NCBI GenBank assembly: GCA_021796905.1
Contig: JAKABK010000063.1
Coordinates: 1 to 7,934 of the forward strand
Direction of reading: 5' to 3'
DNA from: Actinomycetes bacterium
Lineage (GTDB): Bacteria > Actinomycetota > Acidimicrobiia > Acidimicrobiales > Palsa-688
Length of the DNA stretch: 7,934 bases
In this document: piece by piece, positions 1 through 5,904 of the stretch
Position numbering within the stretch: the stretch's first letter is position 1
Layout: each line of letters starts with the position of its first letter
Made by a program: the position numbers and the translations under genes
The notes under the pieces: model-generated
What the model was told of the DNA's origin: nothing
Database searches by the model: none
What the model saw: the letters and a program-made list of their open reading frames with translations, nothing else

Positions 1-485
1 ACTCCGGTGGGGCTCCGGCGACCGTCGACACCTGGGAGGTGCCGGAGCTCGGTGCCACCGGCGCCGCGCGCATCGTCGAGCGTCACGTCGAGGAGCGCGA
101 AGGACCGCCGCTCGACGAGGCGGCGGCGGTCGTCTCCGGCGGGCGGGGTCTCGGCGCAGCCGACGGGTACCGGATGATCGAGCAGCTCGCCGGTCTCCTG
201 CACGGCGCGGCCGGAGCGTCGCGGGCGATCGTCGACGCCGGGTGGGTGCCCTACTCCCACCAGGTCGGCCAGACCGGCAAGACGGTCAAGCCGACGGTCT
301 ACATCGCAGCGGGTATCTCCGGCGCCACCCAGCACATGGTCGGCATGAAGGGAGCGAAGAACATAATCGCGATCAACAAGGACCAGGAGGCCCCGATCTT
401 CTCGATCGCCGACCTGGGCGTGGTCGGCGACGTCAACAAGGTCCTTCCGAAACTGATCGAGAGCCTCCAGGCCCGCTCCCGGTAG
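1..485 (+). CDS. etfA: Electron transfer flavoprotein subunit alpha, C-terminal part (5' end outside window)
   Basis: The reading frame is open from base 3 (codon start 3) to a TAG at 483-485, giving about 160 residues; the N-terminal half lies upstream of the window. The segment is the FAD-binding domain of ETF alpha. It shows VVSGGRG, then [24 protein letters not shown], the family signature [13 protein letters not shown], and IIAINKD followed by APIF, in the order expected for the C-terminal domain. In this family, ETF alpha and beta form a cytoplasmic heterodimer that accepts electrons from acyl-CoA and other dehydrogenases and passes them to ETF-quinone oxidoreductase. No internal start is needed; the GTG at 39 is only a codon inside the gene. 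etfB would be expected just upstream. The gene converges on the SCO1664-type gene with 26 bases between the stops. Identification is firm; the number of missing residues cannot be stated from here. Confidence 0.96.
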   Translation, partial: SGGAPATVDTWEVPELGATGAARIVERHVEEREGPPLDEAAAVVSGGRGLGAADGYRMIEQLAGLLHGAAGASRAIVDAGWVPYSHQVGQTGKTVKPTVYIAAGISGATQHMVGMKGAKNIIAINKDQEAPIFSIADLGVVGDVNKVLPKLIESLQARSR

Positions 486-487
486 GC

Positions 488-500
488 GCCGGTGACCGGC
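488..500. terminator. Small GC hairpin between convergent genes, possible bidirectional terminator
   Basis: GCCGG (488-492), a three-base loop and CCGGC (496-500) form a perfect 5-bp stem just after the etfA stop and before the convergent SCO1664-type stop at 512. There is no T tract on either strand. It is the only obvious hairpin in the 26-base gap, so a termination role is inferred from position alone. Confidence 0.25.
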
Positions 501-511
501 TCCGGACCGCT

Positions 512-1213
512 CTAGACGAGCGGCCAGGGGTACGGTCGGTCGCTCCGCGGCGCCGGGAAGCGACCCCGCCGCAGGAGCCGCTCCGCCCGGGCGACGAGCG
601 CGTCGAGCTCGTCGGGCTCCAACCAACGGGTGAGGGCGTCGGAAGGTCCCGAAGCGACCAGTCGGGCGACATCGGCGAGCAGGTCATCCTCGATGCGCTC
701 GCCGGCCCAGTCCCAGATCACGGTCCGTAGCTTCGGTTCGGGATGGAAGCACAACCCGTGGTCTATCCCCCAGATCGTCCCCTCGCCGTCGATCAGGCAG
801 TGTCCCCCCTTGCGGTCGGCGTTGTTGGCGACGACGTCGAAGACCGCCATGCGCCTGAGGCTGCGGTGGTGGCGTTCGTCGTCGAGCAGGGTGAAATAGT
901 GCTGCTCGAAGTCGGCGACGACGAAGCGTTGCAAGGAGCCGACGCCGAGGGGAGCGTCGGCTCGTTCCACGGTCTCGGGAACTAGACGCCAGCCGAGCTG
1001 GGAGGCCAGCTCGTAGGCGGCGATCTCACGGCGGTAGAGGCCGCCCGGGAAGTCCCACAGCGGCCGCTCGGTCCGCAACGGCTTGTAGATGGCGGCGAGC
1101 TGGGGGGTGCCGGCCTCGTCGACGGCCTCCCCGACCGAACAGAGGAACGTGCCGTTGCTGCTCCAGGGCATCCGCCCCTCGATCTCGAGGCGACCGGAGG
1201 CCAGCACGCTCAC
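512..1213 (-). CDS. SCO1664 family protein (TIGR03843), PI3K/HipA-like kinase fold, function unknown
   Basis: I place the start at the GTG ending at 1213, whose last two bases form the TGA of the preceding DUF3090 gene (GTGA overlap). This gives 233 residues. The frame stays open upstream to a GTG at 1285, but those 24 residues are Pro/Arg-rich, and known members begin near the LASGRLEIEGRM segment. Kinase-like features visible (numbered from the 1213 start) are Lys44 in AIYKPLRTERPLWDFPGG, a candidate ATP-contact lysine; Glu63 in YRREIAAYELA; Asn131/Asp133/Lys135 in DVVANNADRKGGH, resembling a catalytic loop; and Asp151 in WGIDHGLCFH, a metal-binding DFG-like position. The family is annotated as conserved hypothetical with distant similarity to PI3/PI4 kinases; the substrate is unknown. 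It is last in a coupled operon with a phosphatase-fold protein and DUF3090. Family assignment is strong; kinase activity is inference. Confidence 0.9.
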   Translation of the reverse strand: MSVLASGRLEIEGRMPWSSNGTFLCSVGEAVDEAGTPQLAAIYKPLRTERPLWDFPGGLYRREIAAYELASQLGWRLVPETVERADAPLGVGSLQRFVVADFEQHYFTLLDDERHHRSLRRMAVFDVVANNADRKGGHCLIDGEGTIWGIDHGLCFHPEPKLRTVIWDWAGERIEDDLLADVARLVASGPSDALTRWLEPDELDALVARAERLLRRGRFPAPRSDRPYPWPLV

Positions 1214-1719
1214 AGCGTCGGGGGCCGGTGACCGTTCGTCCGGGGACACGAGTGCCCTGAGGGGTCGAGGGGATGGCCGCACCACGGGCAGGGCGGCCTG
1301 CCGGCCTCGACCAGCTCCTGGCTGCGGGCCACCAGGGCGGCACCCTGCTCCCGGGTGAAGCGGAGCCGCCCGACGGCGGCGTCGTCAGGGTCGGCGTCCT
1401 CGTCGACGAGCAGCTCCTGGGCGACCAGGACCAGCCGGTCGGCGTCCTGGTCGTAGGCGATCTGCATCGCCCCGATCGCCCAGGACGCCTCGACGGGAGC
1501 GAGCAGCTCCCCGGCGGCGGGGACCGCTTCGGGGGCGGGAAGGTCCGAGAGCAGCTCGATCACCGCCTGGGCGAGCACCGCGACCTGCTGCTTCTCGACC
1601 TTCAGGGTGACGGTCCGGCCAGCCTCACCGGCTTGGAGGTAGAACACCCGCCTACCCGGTTCCCCGACCGTGCCGACGGTGAGCCGGTCGGCGTCGGCCA
1701 TCTCGAAAGAGTCGCTCAT
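1210..1719 (-). CDS. DUF3090 family protein (TIGR03847) with C-terminal Cys/His cluster
   Basis: The start is the ATG ending at 1719, which overlaps the TGA of the upstream phosphatase gene as ATGA; the frame extends further upstream but only as phosphatase shadow. The product has 169 residues, and MSDSFEM is a natural N-terminus for this family. The body (residues 11-135) looks like a compact alpha/beta protein with RRVFYLQA, VTLKVEKQQV and the conserved WAIGAMQIAYD segment. The C-terminus carries CPWCGHPLDPSGHSCPR and then NGH: Cys144, Cys147, His149, His156, Cys158 and His164, a likely zinc-binding site of zinc-ribbon type. DUF3090 is an uncharacterised actinobacterial family usually encoded between the phosphomutase-like and SCO1664-like genes, exactly as here. 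Metal binding is inferred from the cluster; no enzymatic motif is recognised. Confidence 0.92.
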   Translation of the reverse strand: MSDSFEMADADRLTVGTVGEPGRRVFYLQAGEAGRTVTLKVEKQQVAVLAQAVIELLSDLPAPEAVPAAGELLAPVEASWAIGAMQIAYDQDADRLVLVAQELLVDEDADPDDAAVGRLRFTREQGAALVARSQELVEAGRPPCPWCGHPLDPSGHSCPRTNGHRPPTL

Positions 1720-2450
1720 GACGGTCGCAGCTCGCTCAGCGAACTGGTCGAGTTGACCGCGAGCACGCTCGGACCGGTCGGCGCGTAGCTGATCGCGGTC
1801 ACCGAGCACGGAGAGACGACGATCCGCTGGAACAGGTCGAGGTGGGTGCCGAGGGCGTCGGCGACCACCGCCTTGATCGGGTCGGCGTGGGACACCGCGA
1901 CGATCGTCTCACCCCGGTGTCGGGAGCACAGTCCGGCGACGGTCTCGATCATCCGGCGCTGCATCCCGACGAAGGACTCCCCGTCGGGGAACCTGAAGCC
2001 GCTCGGGTAGCGCTGGACCGTGACCCACTCCGGGGCTCTGGCGAGCTCGCGCAGGTCGGCGCCGGTCCACGCCCCGAAGTCGCACTCGAGCAGACCGCGC
2101 TCGGTGGTGACGGGGAGCCCGAGGGCTCTGGCGATCGGTGTAGCGGTCTCCCTGGTCCGCTCGAGCGGGGAGGCGTACACCGCGCCGACCAAGGGTCGCC
2201 TCGGTGCCCGGCCCGAGCGGCCCGGCCCTCGTCCTGCTCCCCGCGGGGGAGGTGACGGCGCCGGCGCCGCTGTACCGGTCCACTCGGCGAGCCGGGTCGC
2301 GACGGCCTCCGCCTGGGCGCGGCCGGTGTCGGAGAGGTGGAGGCCCTTGGCGCGCCCGGGCAGGACCTGGCCGGTCGTCGGCGTAGTGCCGTGACGGACG
2401 AACAGCACGAGAGTCGCCGGGGGTGGCTTGGGGCGGCTGGGGGACGGCAT
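1716..2450 (-). CDS. Histidine phosphatase superfamily protein, MSMEG_4193 type (TIGR03848)
   Basis: 244 residues from the ATG ending at 2450; this is the first gene of the three-gene operon. Catalytic features of the phosphoglycerate-mutase-like fold are all present: VRHG with Arg19 and phospho-acceptor His20, Arg98 in YASPLERTRETA, Glu122 in LLECDFGAWTG as candidate acid, and His188 in VSHADPIKAV. The FQRIVVSP segment near residues 207-214 is typical of the MSMEG_4193 subgroup. The family is called a putative phosphomutase/phosphatase but has no proven substrate. Oddity: residues about 60-86 form a Pro/Gly/Arg-rich stretch inserted between helix 1 and the second strand, where relatives go directly into VSSPLLR-like sequence. 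No Shine-Dalgarno precedes the ATG; a TANNNT element 8 bases upstream suggests leaderless translation. The last four bases overlap the DUF3090 start. Confidence 0.93.
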   Translation of the reverse strand: MPSPSRPKPPPATLVLFVRHGTTPTTGQVLPGRAKGLHLSDTGRAQAEAVATRLAEWTGTAAPAPSPPPRGAGRGPGRSGRAPRRPLVGAVYASPLERTRETATPIARALGLPVTTERGLLECDFGAWTGADLRELARAPEWVTVQRYPSGFRFPDGESFVGMQRRMIETVAGLCSRHRGETIVAVSHADPIKAVVADALGTHLDLFQRIVVSPCSVTAISYAPTGPSVLAVNSTSSLSELRPS

Positions 2451-2458
2451 GGGTGGCC

Positions 2459-2464
2459 AACCTA
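2459..2464 (-). promoter_or_regulatory. Candidate -10 element (TAGGTT) for the phosphatase/DUF3090/SCO1664 operon
   Basis: Read on the minus strand the site is TAGGTT, matching the actinobacterial TANNNT -10, followed by 8 bases and then the ATG at 2450. This spacing would put the transcription start at or next to the start codon, giving a leaderless mRNA, in line with the absence of a Shine-Dalgarno sequence. No convincing -35 is visible. Confidence 0.5.
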
Positions 2465-2468
2465 GTGT
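2463..2468 (+). promoter_or_regulatory. Candidate -10 element (TAGTGT) for the uracil-DNA glycosylase gene
   Basis: TAGTGT fits TANNNT and lies 6 bases before the GTG at 2475, so a leaderless start there is possible. It shares bases 2463-2464 with the oppositely oriented -10 of the divergent operon. A competing reading is that GGGAGG at 2469-2474 is a Shine-Dalgarno for the in-frame TTG at 2481 (6-base spacing), which would need a transcription start further upstream. No clear -35 is seen. Confidence 0.42.
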
Positions 2469-2474
2469 GGGAGG

Positions 2475-3206
2475 GTGAGCTTGCCCGCCGCTCTCGACGA
2501 CCTCGAGCGCGAGATCGTCTCCTGCCGGGCCTGTCCACGCCTGGTGGCGTGGCGGGAGGAGGTCGCTACCACCCGTCGGGCTGCGTTCCGTGACCAGAGC
2601 TACTGGGGGCGGCCGGTGCCCGGTTTCGGCGACCCGGCAGCCCGGGTGGCGGTGGTCGGCTTGGCGCCGGCGGCCCACGGGGGCAACCGCACCGGCAGGG
2701 TCTTCACCGGGGACCGGAGTGGGGACTGGCTGTTCGCGGCGTTGCATCGCAGCGGGTTCGCCAACCAGCCGACCAGCACCGATCGCGACGACGGGCTGGT
2801 GCTCAACCGGGCGTGGGTGTCGGCGGCGGTGCGCTGCGCACCGCCGGCCAACAAGCCGACCACCGCCGAGCGCGACCGCTGCCTGCCGTTCCTGCGCCGT
2901 GAACTGGATCTTCTCGCCGACGTCGTCGTGCTGGTCGCCCTCGGCGGTTTCGGGTGGGACGCGTGCTGCCGACTGGAGGGCTTGGCTCCCAAGCCGGCCT
3001 TCGGGCACGGGGCAGAGGCTGCCCTCACCGGCGGGCGGACCCTGCTCGGCTGCTACCACCCGAGCCAGCAGAACACCTTCACCGGTCGTCTGACCGAGGC
3101 GATGCTCGACGGGGTGCTCCAACGGGCAGCTGCCCTAGCGGGGACCGACGTCGAGGTTCGACCCGATCGGACCCTTCGGCCGAGGCGGCGTCAACTGGGC
3201 GGGTGA
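2475..3206 (+). CDS. udgB: Family 5 uracil-DNA glycosylase (UdgB type), iron-sulfur enzyme
   Basis: 243 residues from the GTG at 2475; an in-frame TTG at 2481 would shorten it by two residues. The family removes uracil and some other deaminated or damaged bases from DNA as the first step of base-excision repair. Family 5 hallmarks are visible: motif 1 as GLAPAAHGGNRTGR (residues 62-75) and motif 2 as HPSQQNTFTGRLT (195-207). The first motif lacks the Asp/Asn used as catalytic residue in other UDG families, as expected for family 5. Four cysteines suited to a 4Fe-4S cluster are Cys17 and Cys20 (SCRACPR), Cys121 (VRCAPP) and Cys136 (RDRCLPF). The C-terminal tail (about 229-243) is rich in Arg and may aid DNA contact (inference). 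It is divergent from the phosphatase operon, with only 24 bases between start codons. The family call is very secure. Confidence 0.96.
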   Translation: MSLPAALDDLEREIVSCRACPRLVAWREEVATTRRAAFRDQSYWGRPVPGFGDPAARVAVVGLAPAAHGGNRTGRVFTGDRSGDWLFAALHRSGFANQPTSTDRDDGLVLNRAWVSAAVRCAPPANKPTTAERDRCLPFLRRELDLLADVVVLVALGGFGWDACCRLEGLAPKPAFGHGAEAALTGGRTLLGCYHPSQQNTFTGRLTEAMLDGVLQRAAALAGTDVEVRPDRTLRPRRRQLGG

Positions 3207-3222
3207 GGCTCGGGCCTGCCGC

Positions 3223-3239
3223 CTGGCGCTGGCGCCCAG
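3223..3239 (+). terminator. Possible hairpin after udgB
   Basis: GGCG (3225-3228), a four-base loop and CGCC (3233-3236) form a short GC stem that can be lengthened by CT/AG with one bulged C. It begins 17 bases after the udgB stop. There is no T tract, so assignment as a terminator rests on position only. Confidence 0.22.
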
Positions 3240-3320
3240 CCGGTTCGGGAGACATCGGGGAGATCATCGGCGAGGTAGGAGGGCGACGTCGGTACGACCA
3301 GCCCGGTCCTGTCGGGTCCC

Positions 3321-3327
3321 ACGGAGG
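3321..3327 (+). promoter_or_regulatory. Ribosome binding site ACGGAGG before the TTG at 3333
   Basis: ACGGAGG ends 5 bases before a TTG codon that opens a 257-codon frame. It is the clearest Shine-Dalgarno in the window, and the main reason to place a start at 3333. Confidence 0.4.
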
Positions 3328-3332
3328 CTCTC

Positions 3333-4106
3333 TTGTCACTCCGGTACCGGTCACCCGCGTGTCGCGCCTGCTCCTGCTCTGTCTGTCGCCCGCCGGTCCG
3401 GAGCCGGCCGACCCGGCTGCGCGACCTGGTCAGTGGTGCGGGCGCCTGCGTGGCGACGGCCGTGTGGGGGTTCTTCGCAGCCGACCTCGGGGCCCCGATC
3501 CTCGGGGCGGTGATCTCTTCTCTCCTCCGCCGCTCGTCGAGCTCGCCGTCCCGATGTCCGCATGCAAGTCGGCCCGCTCGCCTCCGGCCCACCCCTTCTC
3601 GGCGCAAGGGCGGTCTCGGGTCCGTCGAGCTGAGCCAGCTGTCGTCCGCCAGCTGTGGGGTGTGGCCGCTCGTCGTCTCTGGGGTCTCCCTCGACGTTCG
3701 ACGCAGCGACGCAGAGCTGTGCGACAACCGGCTCCGGGTGGGGACCTCCACCTTGGTCCGCGAGTCGGCGTCGACGGCGGTCTACATCACCCGCGGCCGG
3801 GCCTGGGTCTTCGCTCCCGCCGATCCTGTAGGGGTCCCGGGGCGTGGGCCGACCGGTGCAGTTCGCCCCGCCCCGCTACGGGCTTGCACCGACCTGTCGG
3901 AGGGCTCTACGACGCCGGCGGGCGGCACCACCGGCGATGGTCGCCGGCTCCGCACTGCGCGAGCAGGGCTGAAGAGCACAGGGCGGAGACCGCCGCGGTC
4001 ACCGCCTCGCCGGGATCACCCACGGCGACCCCCGGCGGCCCGGGACCCCGGTGCGCGTCGCGCTCGACCCGGGCGGTGCCACGCCTGCCCGGCTTCGTCC
4101 TGCTGA
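3333..4106 (+). CDS. Unrecognised ORF, possibly a partly degraded membrane-anchored protein
   Basis: I do not recognise a family. The frame runs from a TTG with a good Shine-Dalgarno to a TGA at 4104-4106 (257 codons). Third codon positions are almost all G or C in 3420-3550 and 3612-3820, which argues for real coding in this frame there. Between 3552 and 3600 about half the third positions are A/T, and frame 1 looks better for that stretch, so two compensating frameshifts are possible. Visible features are a Cys-rich start (Cys10, 13, 15, 18), a hydrophobic stretch at residues 33-65 including AVWGFFAADLGAPILGAVIS that could cross the membrane, a basic Ser/Pro-rich linker, and a more ordered segment at about 110-165. 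After about residue 175 the sequence becomes low-complexity Pro/Arg/Gly and may be non-coding. It converges on the P55-type gene, whose stop is at 4128. It could be a lineage-specific gene, a remnant, or a GC-rich spurious frame. Confidence 0.33.
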   Translation: MSLRYRSPACRACSCSVCRPPVRSRPTRLRDLVSGAGACVATAVWGFFAADLGAPILGAVISSLLRRSSSSPSRCPHASRPARLRPTPSRRKGGLGSVELSQLSSASCGVWPLVVSGVSLDVRRSDAELCDNRLRVGTSTLVRESASTAVYITRGRAWVFAPADPVGVPGRGPTGAVRPAPLRACTDLSEGSTTPAGGTTGDGRRLRTARAGLKSTGRRPPRSPPRRDHPRRPPAARDPGARRARPGRCHACPASSC

Positions 4107-4127
4107 GCGCCGAGGCTCGCCGGAGCT

Positions 4128-5897
4128 TCAATGCTCCCCGGCCGGGCGCAGGAGCACCAGAGCCAGGACCGCAGCGAGCGCTGCACAGGCCGCCGCTCCG
4201 GCGAAGACGGTGTGCAGCTCCCGGATCACTGCGGTGGTCACCAAGCGTTGGTAGGCGGGGCAGGTCGCCTCGTCCGACGGGCAGATCCGGAGCGGGGAGG
4301 GGATCCGGCGGGCTGTGAGGTAGAAGCGGTGCAGTGCGACGGCGGTGAGAGCGGAGACGCCGACGAGCATGCCGACGGTGCGGGACACGACCACCAGACT
4401 GGTGGCGAGCCCTTGGAAACTGGTGGGTACCGCCGCGAGGACCGCTGCGTTGACCGGGGCGATCGCGGAGCCGAACCCGAGCCCGGCGGCGACCAGTTCG
4501 ATATCGCTCGCCCCGAAGGGCAGGCTCCCGAGGTGGGTCGAGAGGGACGACGCCGACCAGGTGGCCATCGAAGCGAGCGCAACAGCGGCGACGATCATGC
4601 CCGCGGTCGCGACCGACGCCTCGCGTCCGGGGCGGCGGACCAGCAGACCGCCGAGCACCGCCCCGACCGGTACAGCGACGAGGAACCGGAGCAGTACCGC
4701 AGCCGCGCCCAGTTGGGAGCCCGGGAAGATCGTCGCCCGGGCGAAGAACGGGACGTCCACCAGGGTGGCCATCAACGCCGCCCCGATCGGCAGGCTCGCG
4801 ACGCACGCCCCCCACGACCGGCGCGGTCCTAGGACCGCCGGGTCGAGCAGCGGCGCCGGAGCGTTCCGCTGCCGCCAGACCAGCGCGGCCACGAGGACCA
4901 CCGCTGCCGGGCCGAGCTCCGGGGCGCTCGACGCGACGACCTGACGGCTGGCGTCGGTGGTGGAGAAGACGACCACCACGCAGCCGAGTACGCCGGCGAG
5001 CAGGGCTGCGCCCGGTAGGTCGACCACCGCTAGAGCCCGGGGGAGCGACCGTACCGGCAGCAAGGTCCGGACCGACGACGGCGCCGAGGTCTCCCAGGCC
5101 ACGAAGGCCAGGAGGCCAGCGAAGCCGATCAGGGCGATCGGGGTGGTGAGAACCGACCAGGGACCAGAGACGAGACCGGATGAGTACAGCACCCCGGTGA
5201 CGACCCCGTCGGCGAGCGACGGCGGGGCGGCCAACGCGAGGACGAGCGCGCCGAGCGCTACCACGAGGAGCGCACCGCCGAGCAGGTCGCGCCGGTACGT
5301 CGGTCGAGCAGGAGCGCTCGGCTGGGGCCGCGTCCAGCTGTAGCCGACGACGACCCCGGCGGCGAGGGGCAGGTTGAGCCAGAAGATCCATCGCCATCCG
5401 GCGACGGCGACCACCGCGGCGCCGTAGAGCGGACCGAGGACACTGCCGAGCTCCTGGACGCCGCTCACCACCCCGAGGGGCAGGCCGCGCCTTTCGACCG
5501 GCCAGCCGTCCGCGACGATGGCGAGCGTGACCGGCACCAGGCCGCCGCCGCCGAGGCCGGCGAGCGCCCGGCCGGCTACGAGCAGGGACAAGGACCGGGC
5601 GGTGGCGGTCACGAGCGACCCGGCGGCGAAGGCGGACAGGCAGCCGACGAGGACCGGTCGCCGGCCGACCTGGTCGGAGAGCCGGCCGATGAGCGGCAGG
5701 ACCGCGACGTAGCCGAGTAGGTAACCCGAGATGATCGGCGTCGCCCGCTGCAAGTGGTCTATACCGACCCCGACCCCGTCCATGATCGCCGGCAGGGCGA
5801 CGACCACCACGTAGGTGTCGGCGGCTCCGAGCAGGACAGCAGCGGTGGCGAACGCGAGCCTGCGCCGCCCACCCGTCTCGGTCAGGGTGGCGCTCAC
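4128..5897 (-). CDS. P55-type major facilitator transporter (DHA2 family), partner of LprG-like lipoprotein
   Basis: 589 residues from the GTG ending at 5897, which follows the lipoprotein stop by 7 bases; the frame is open further upstream, but that part overlaps the lipoprotein gene. Landmarks shared with mycobacterial P55 (Rv1410c), compared from memory, are Asp27 in LLGAADTYVVVV, YLLGYVAVLPLIGRLSDQVGRRP (motif A at 71-80), QELGSVLGPLYGA (motif C at about 148-160), WRWIFWLNLPL (168-178), TLVDVPFF (378-385), LVAAGLGFG, and TVGMLVGVSALTAVALHRF. P55 is a 14-helix inner-membrane proton-coupled exporter implicated in drug efflux and, with LprG, in moving triacylglycerides and lipoglycans outward. 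This protein is longer than P55 (518 residues as I recall) because of extra sequence at about 270-341 containing two more hydrophobic helices. A late loop carries Cys539 and Cys546. Orthology is well supported by sequence plus operon context; the substrate here is inferred. Confidence 0.93.
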   Translation of the reverse strand: MSATLTETGGRRRLAFATAAVLLGAADTYVVVVALPAIMDGVGVGIDHLQRATPIISGYLLGYVAVLPLIGRLSDQVGRRPVLVGCLSAFAAGSLVTATARSLSLLVAGRALAGLGGGGLVPVTLAIVADGWPVERRGLPLGVVSGVQELGSVLGPLYGAAVVAVAGWRWIFWLNLPLAAGVVVGYSWTRPQPSAPARPTYRRDLLGGALLVVALGALVLALAAPPSLADGVVTGVLYSSGLVSGPWSVLTTPIALIGFAGLLAFVAWETSAPSSVRTLLPVRSLPRALAVVDLPGAALLAGVLGCVVVVFSTTDASRQVVASSAPELGPAAVVLVAALVWRQRNAPAPLLDPAVLGPRRSWGACVASLPIGAALMATLVDVPFFARATIFPGSQLGAAAVLLRFLVAVPVGAVLGGLLVRRPGREASVATAGMIVAAVALASMATWSASSLSTHLGSLPFGASDIELVAAGLGFGSAIAPVNAAVLAAVPTSFQGLATSLVVVSRTVGMLVGVSALTAVALHRFYLTARRIPSPLRICPSDEATCPAYQRLVTTAVIRELHTVFAGAAACAALAAVLALVLLRPAGEH

Positions 5898-5904
5898 TGC
5901 GGTC

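Noticed and set aside
1214..1285. Upstream extension of the SCO1664-type protein to GTG 1285
   Set aside because: It would overlap DUF3090 by 76 bases and adds a Pro/Arg-rich segment not typical of the family; the GTGA overlap at 1213 is a better start.
1720..1809. Upstream extension of the DUF3090 protein to 1809
   Set aside because: The added residues are out-of-frame phosphatase sequence; the ATGA junction and MSDSFEM start fit better.
3150..3172. GGTTCGACCC resembling a tRNA T-loop
   Set aside because: It lies in the udgB coding frame and no matching acceptor or anticodon arms are found around it.
4122..4137. Hairpin GGAGC-loop-GCTCC around the stop codon of the transporter gene, considered as a terminator
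   Set aside because: The stem is only 5 bp with the stop codon in the loop and no T tract follows; it cannot be told from chance.
2954..4318. Plus-strand open frame of 454 codons in frame 2
   Set aside because: It begins inside udgB and ends inside the transporter gene on the other strand; no domain and no start signal were found.
3907..5397. Minus-strand open frame of 496 codons
   Set aside because: It is an Arg/Gly/Pro-rich shadow of the P55-type transporter gene in a shifted frame.
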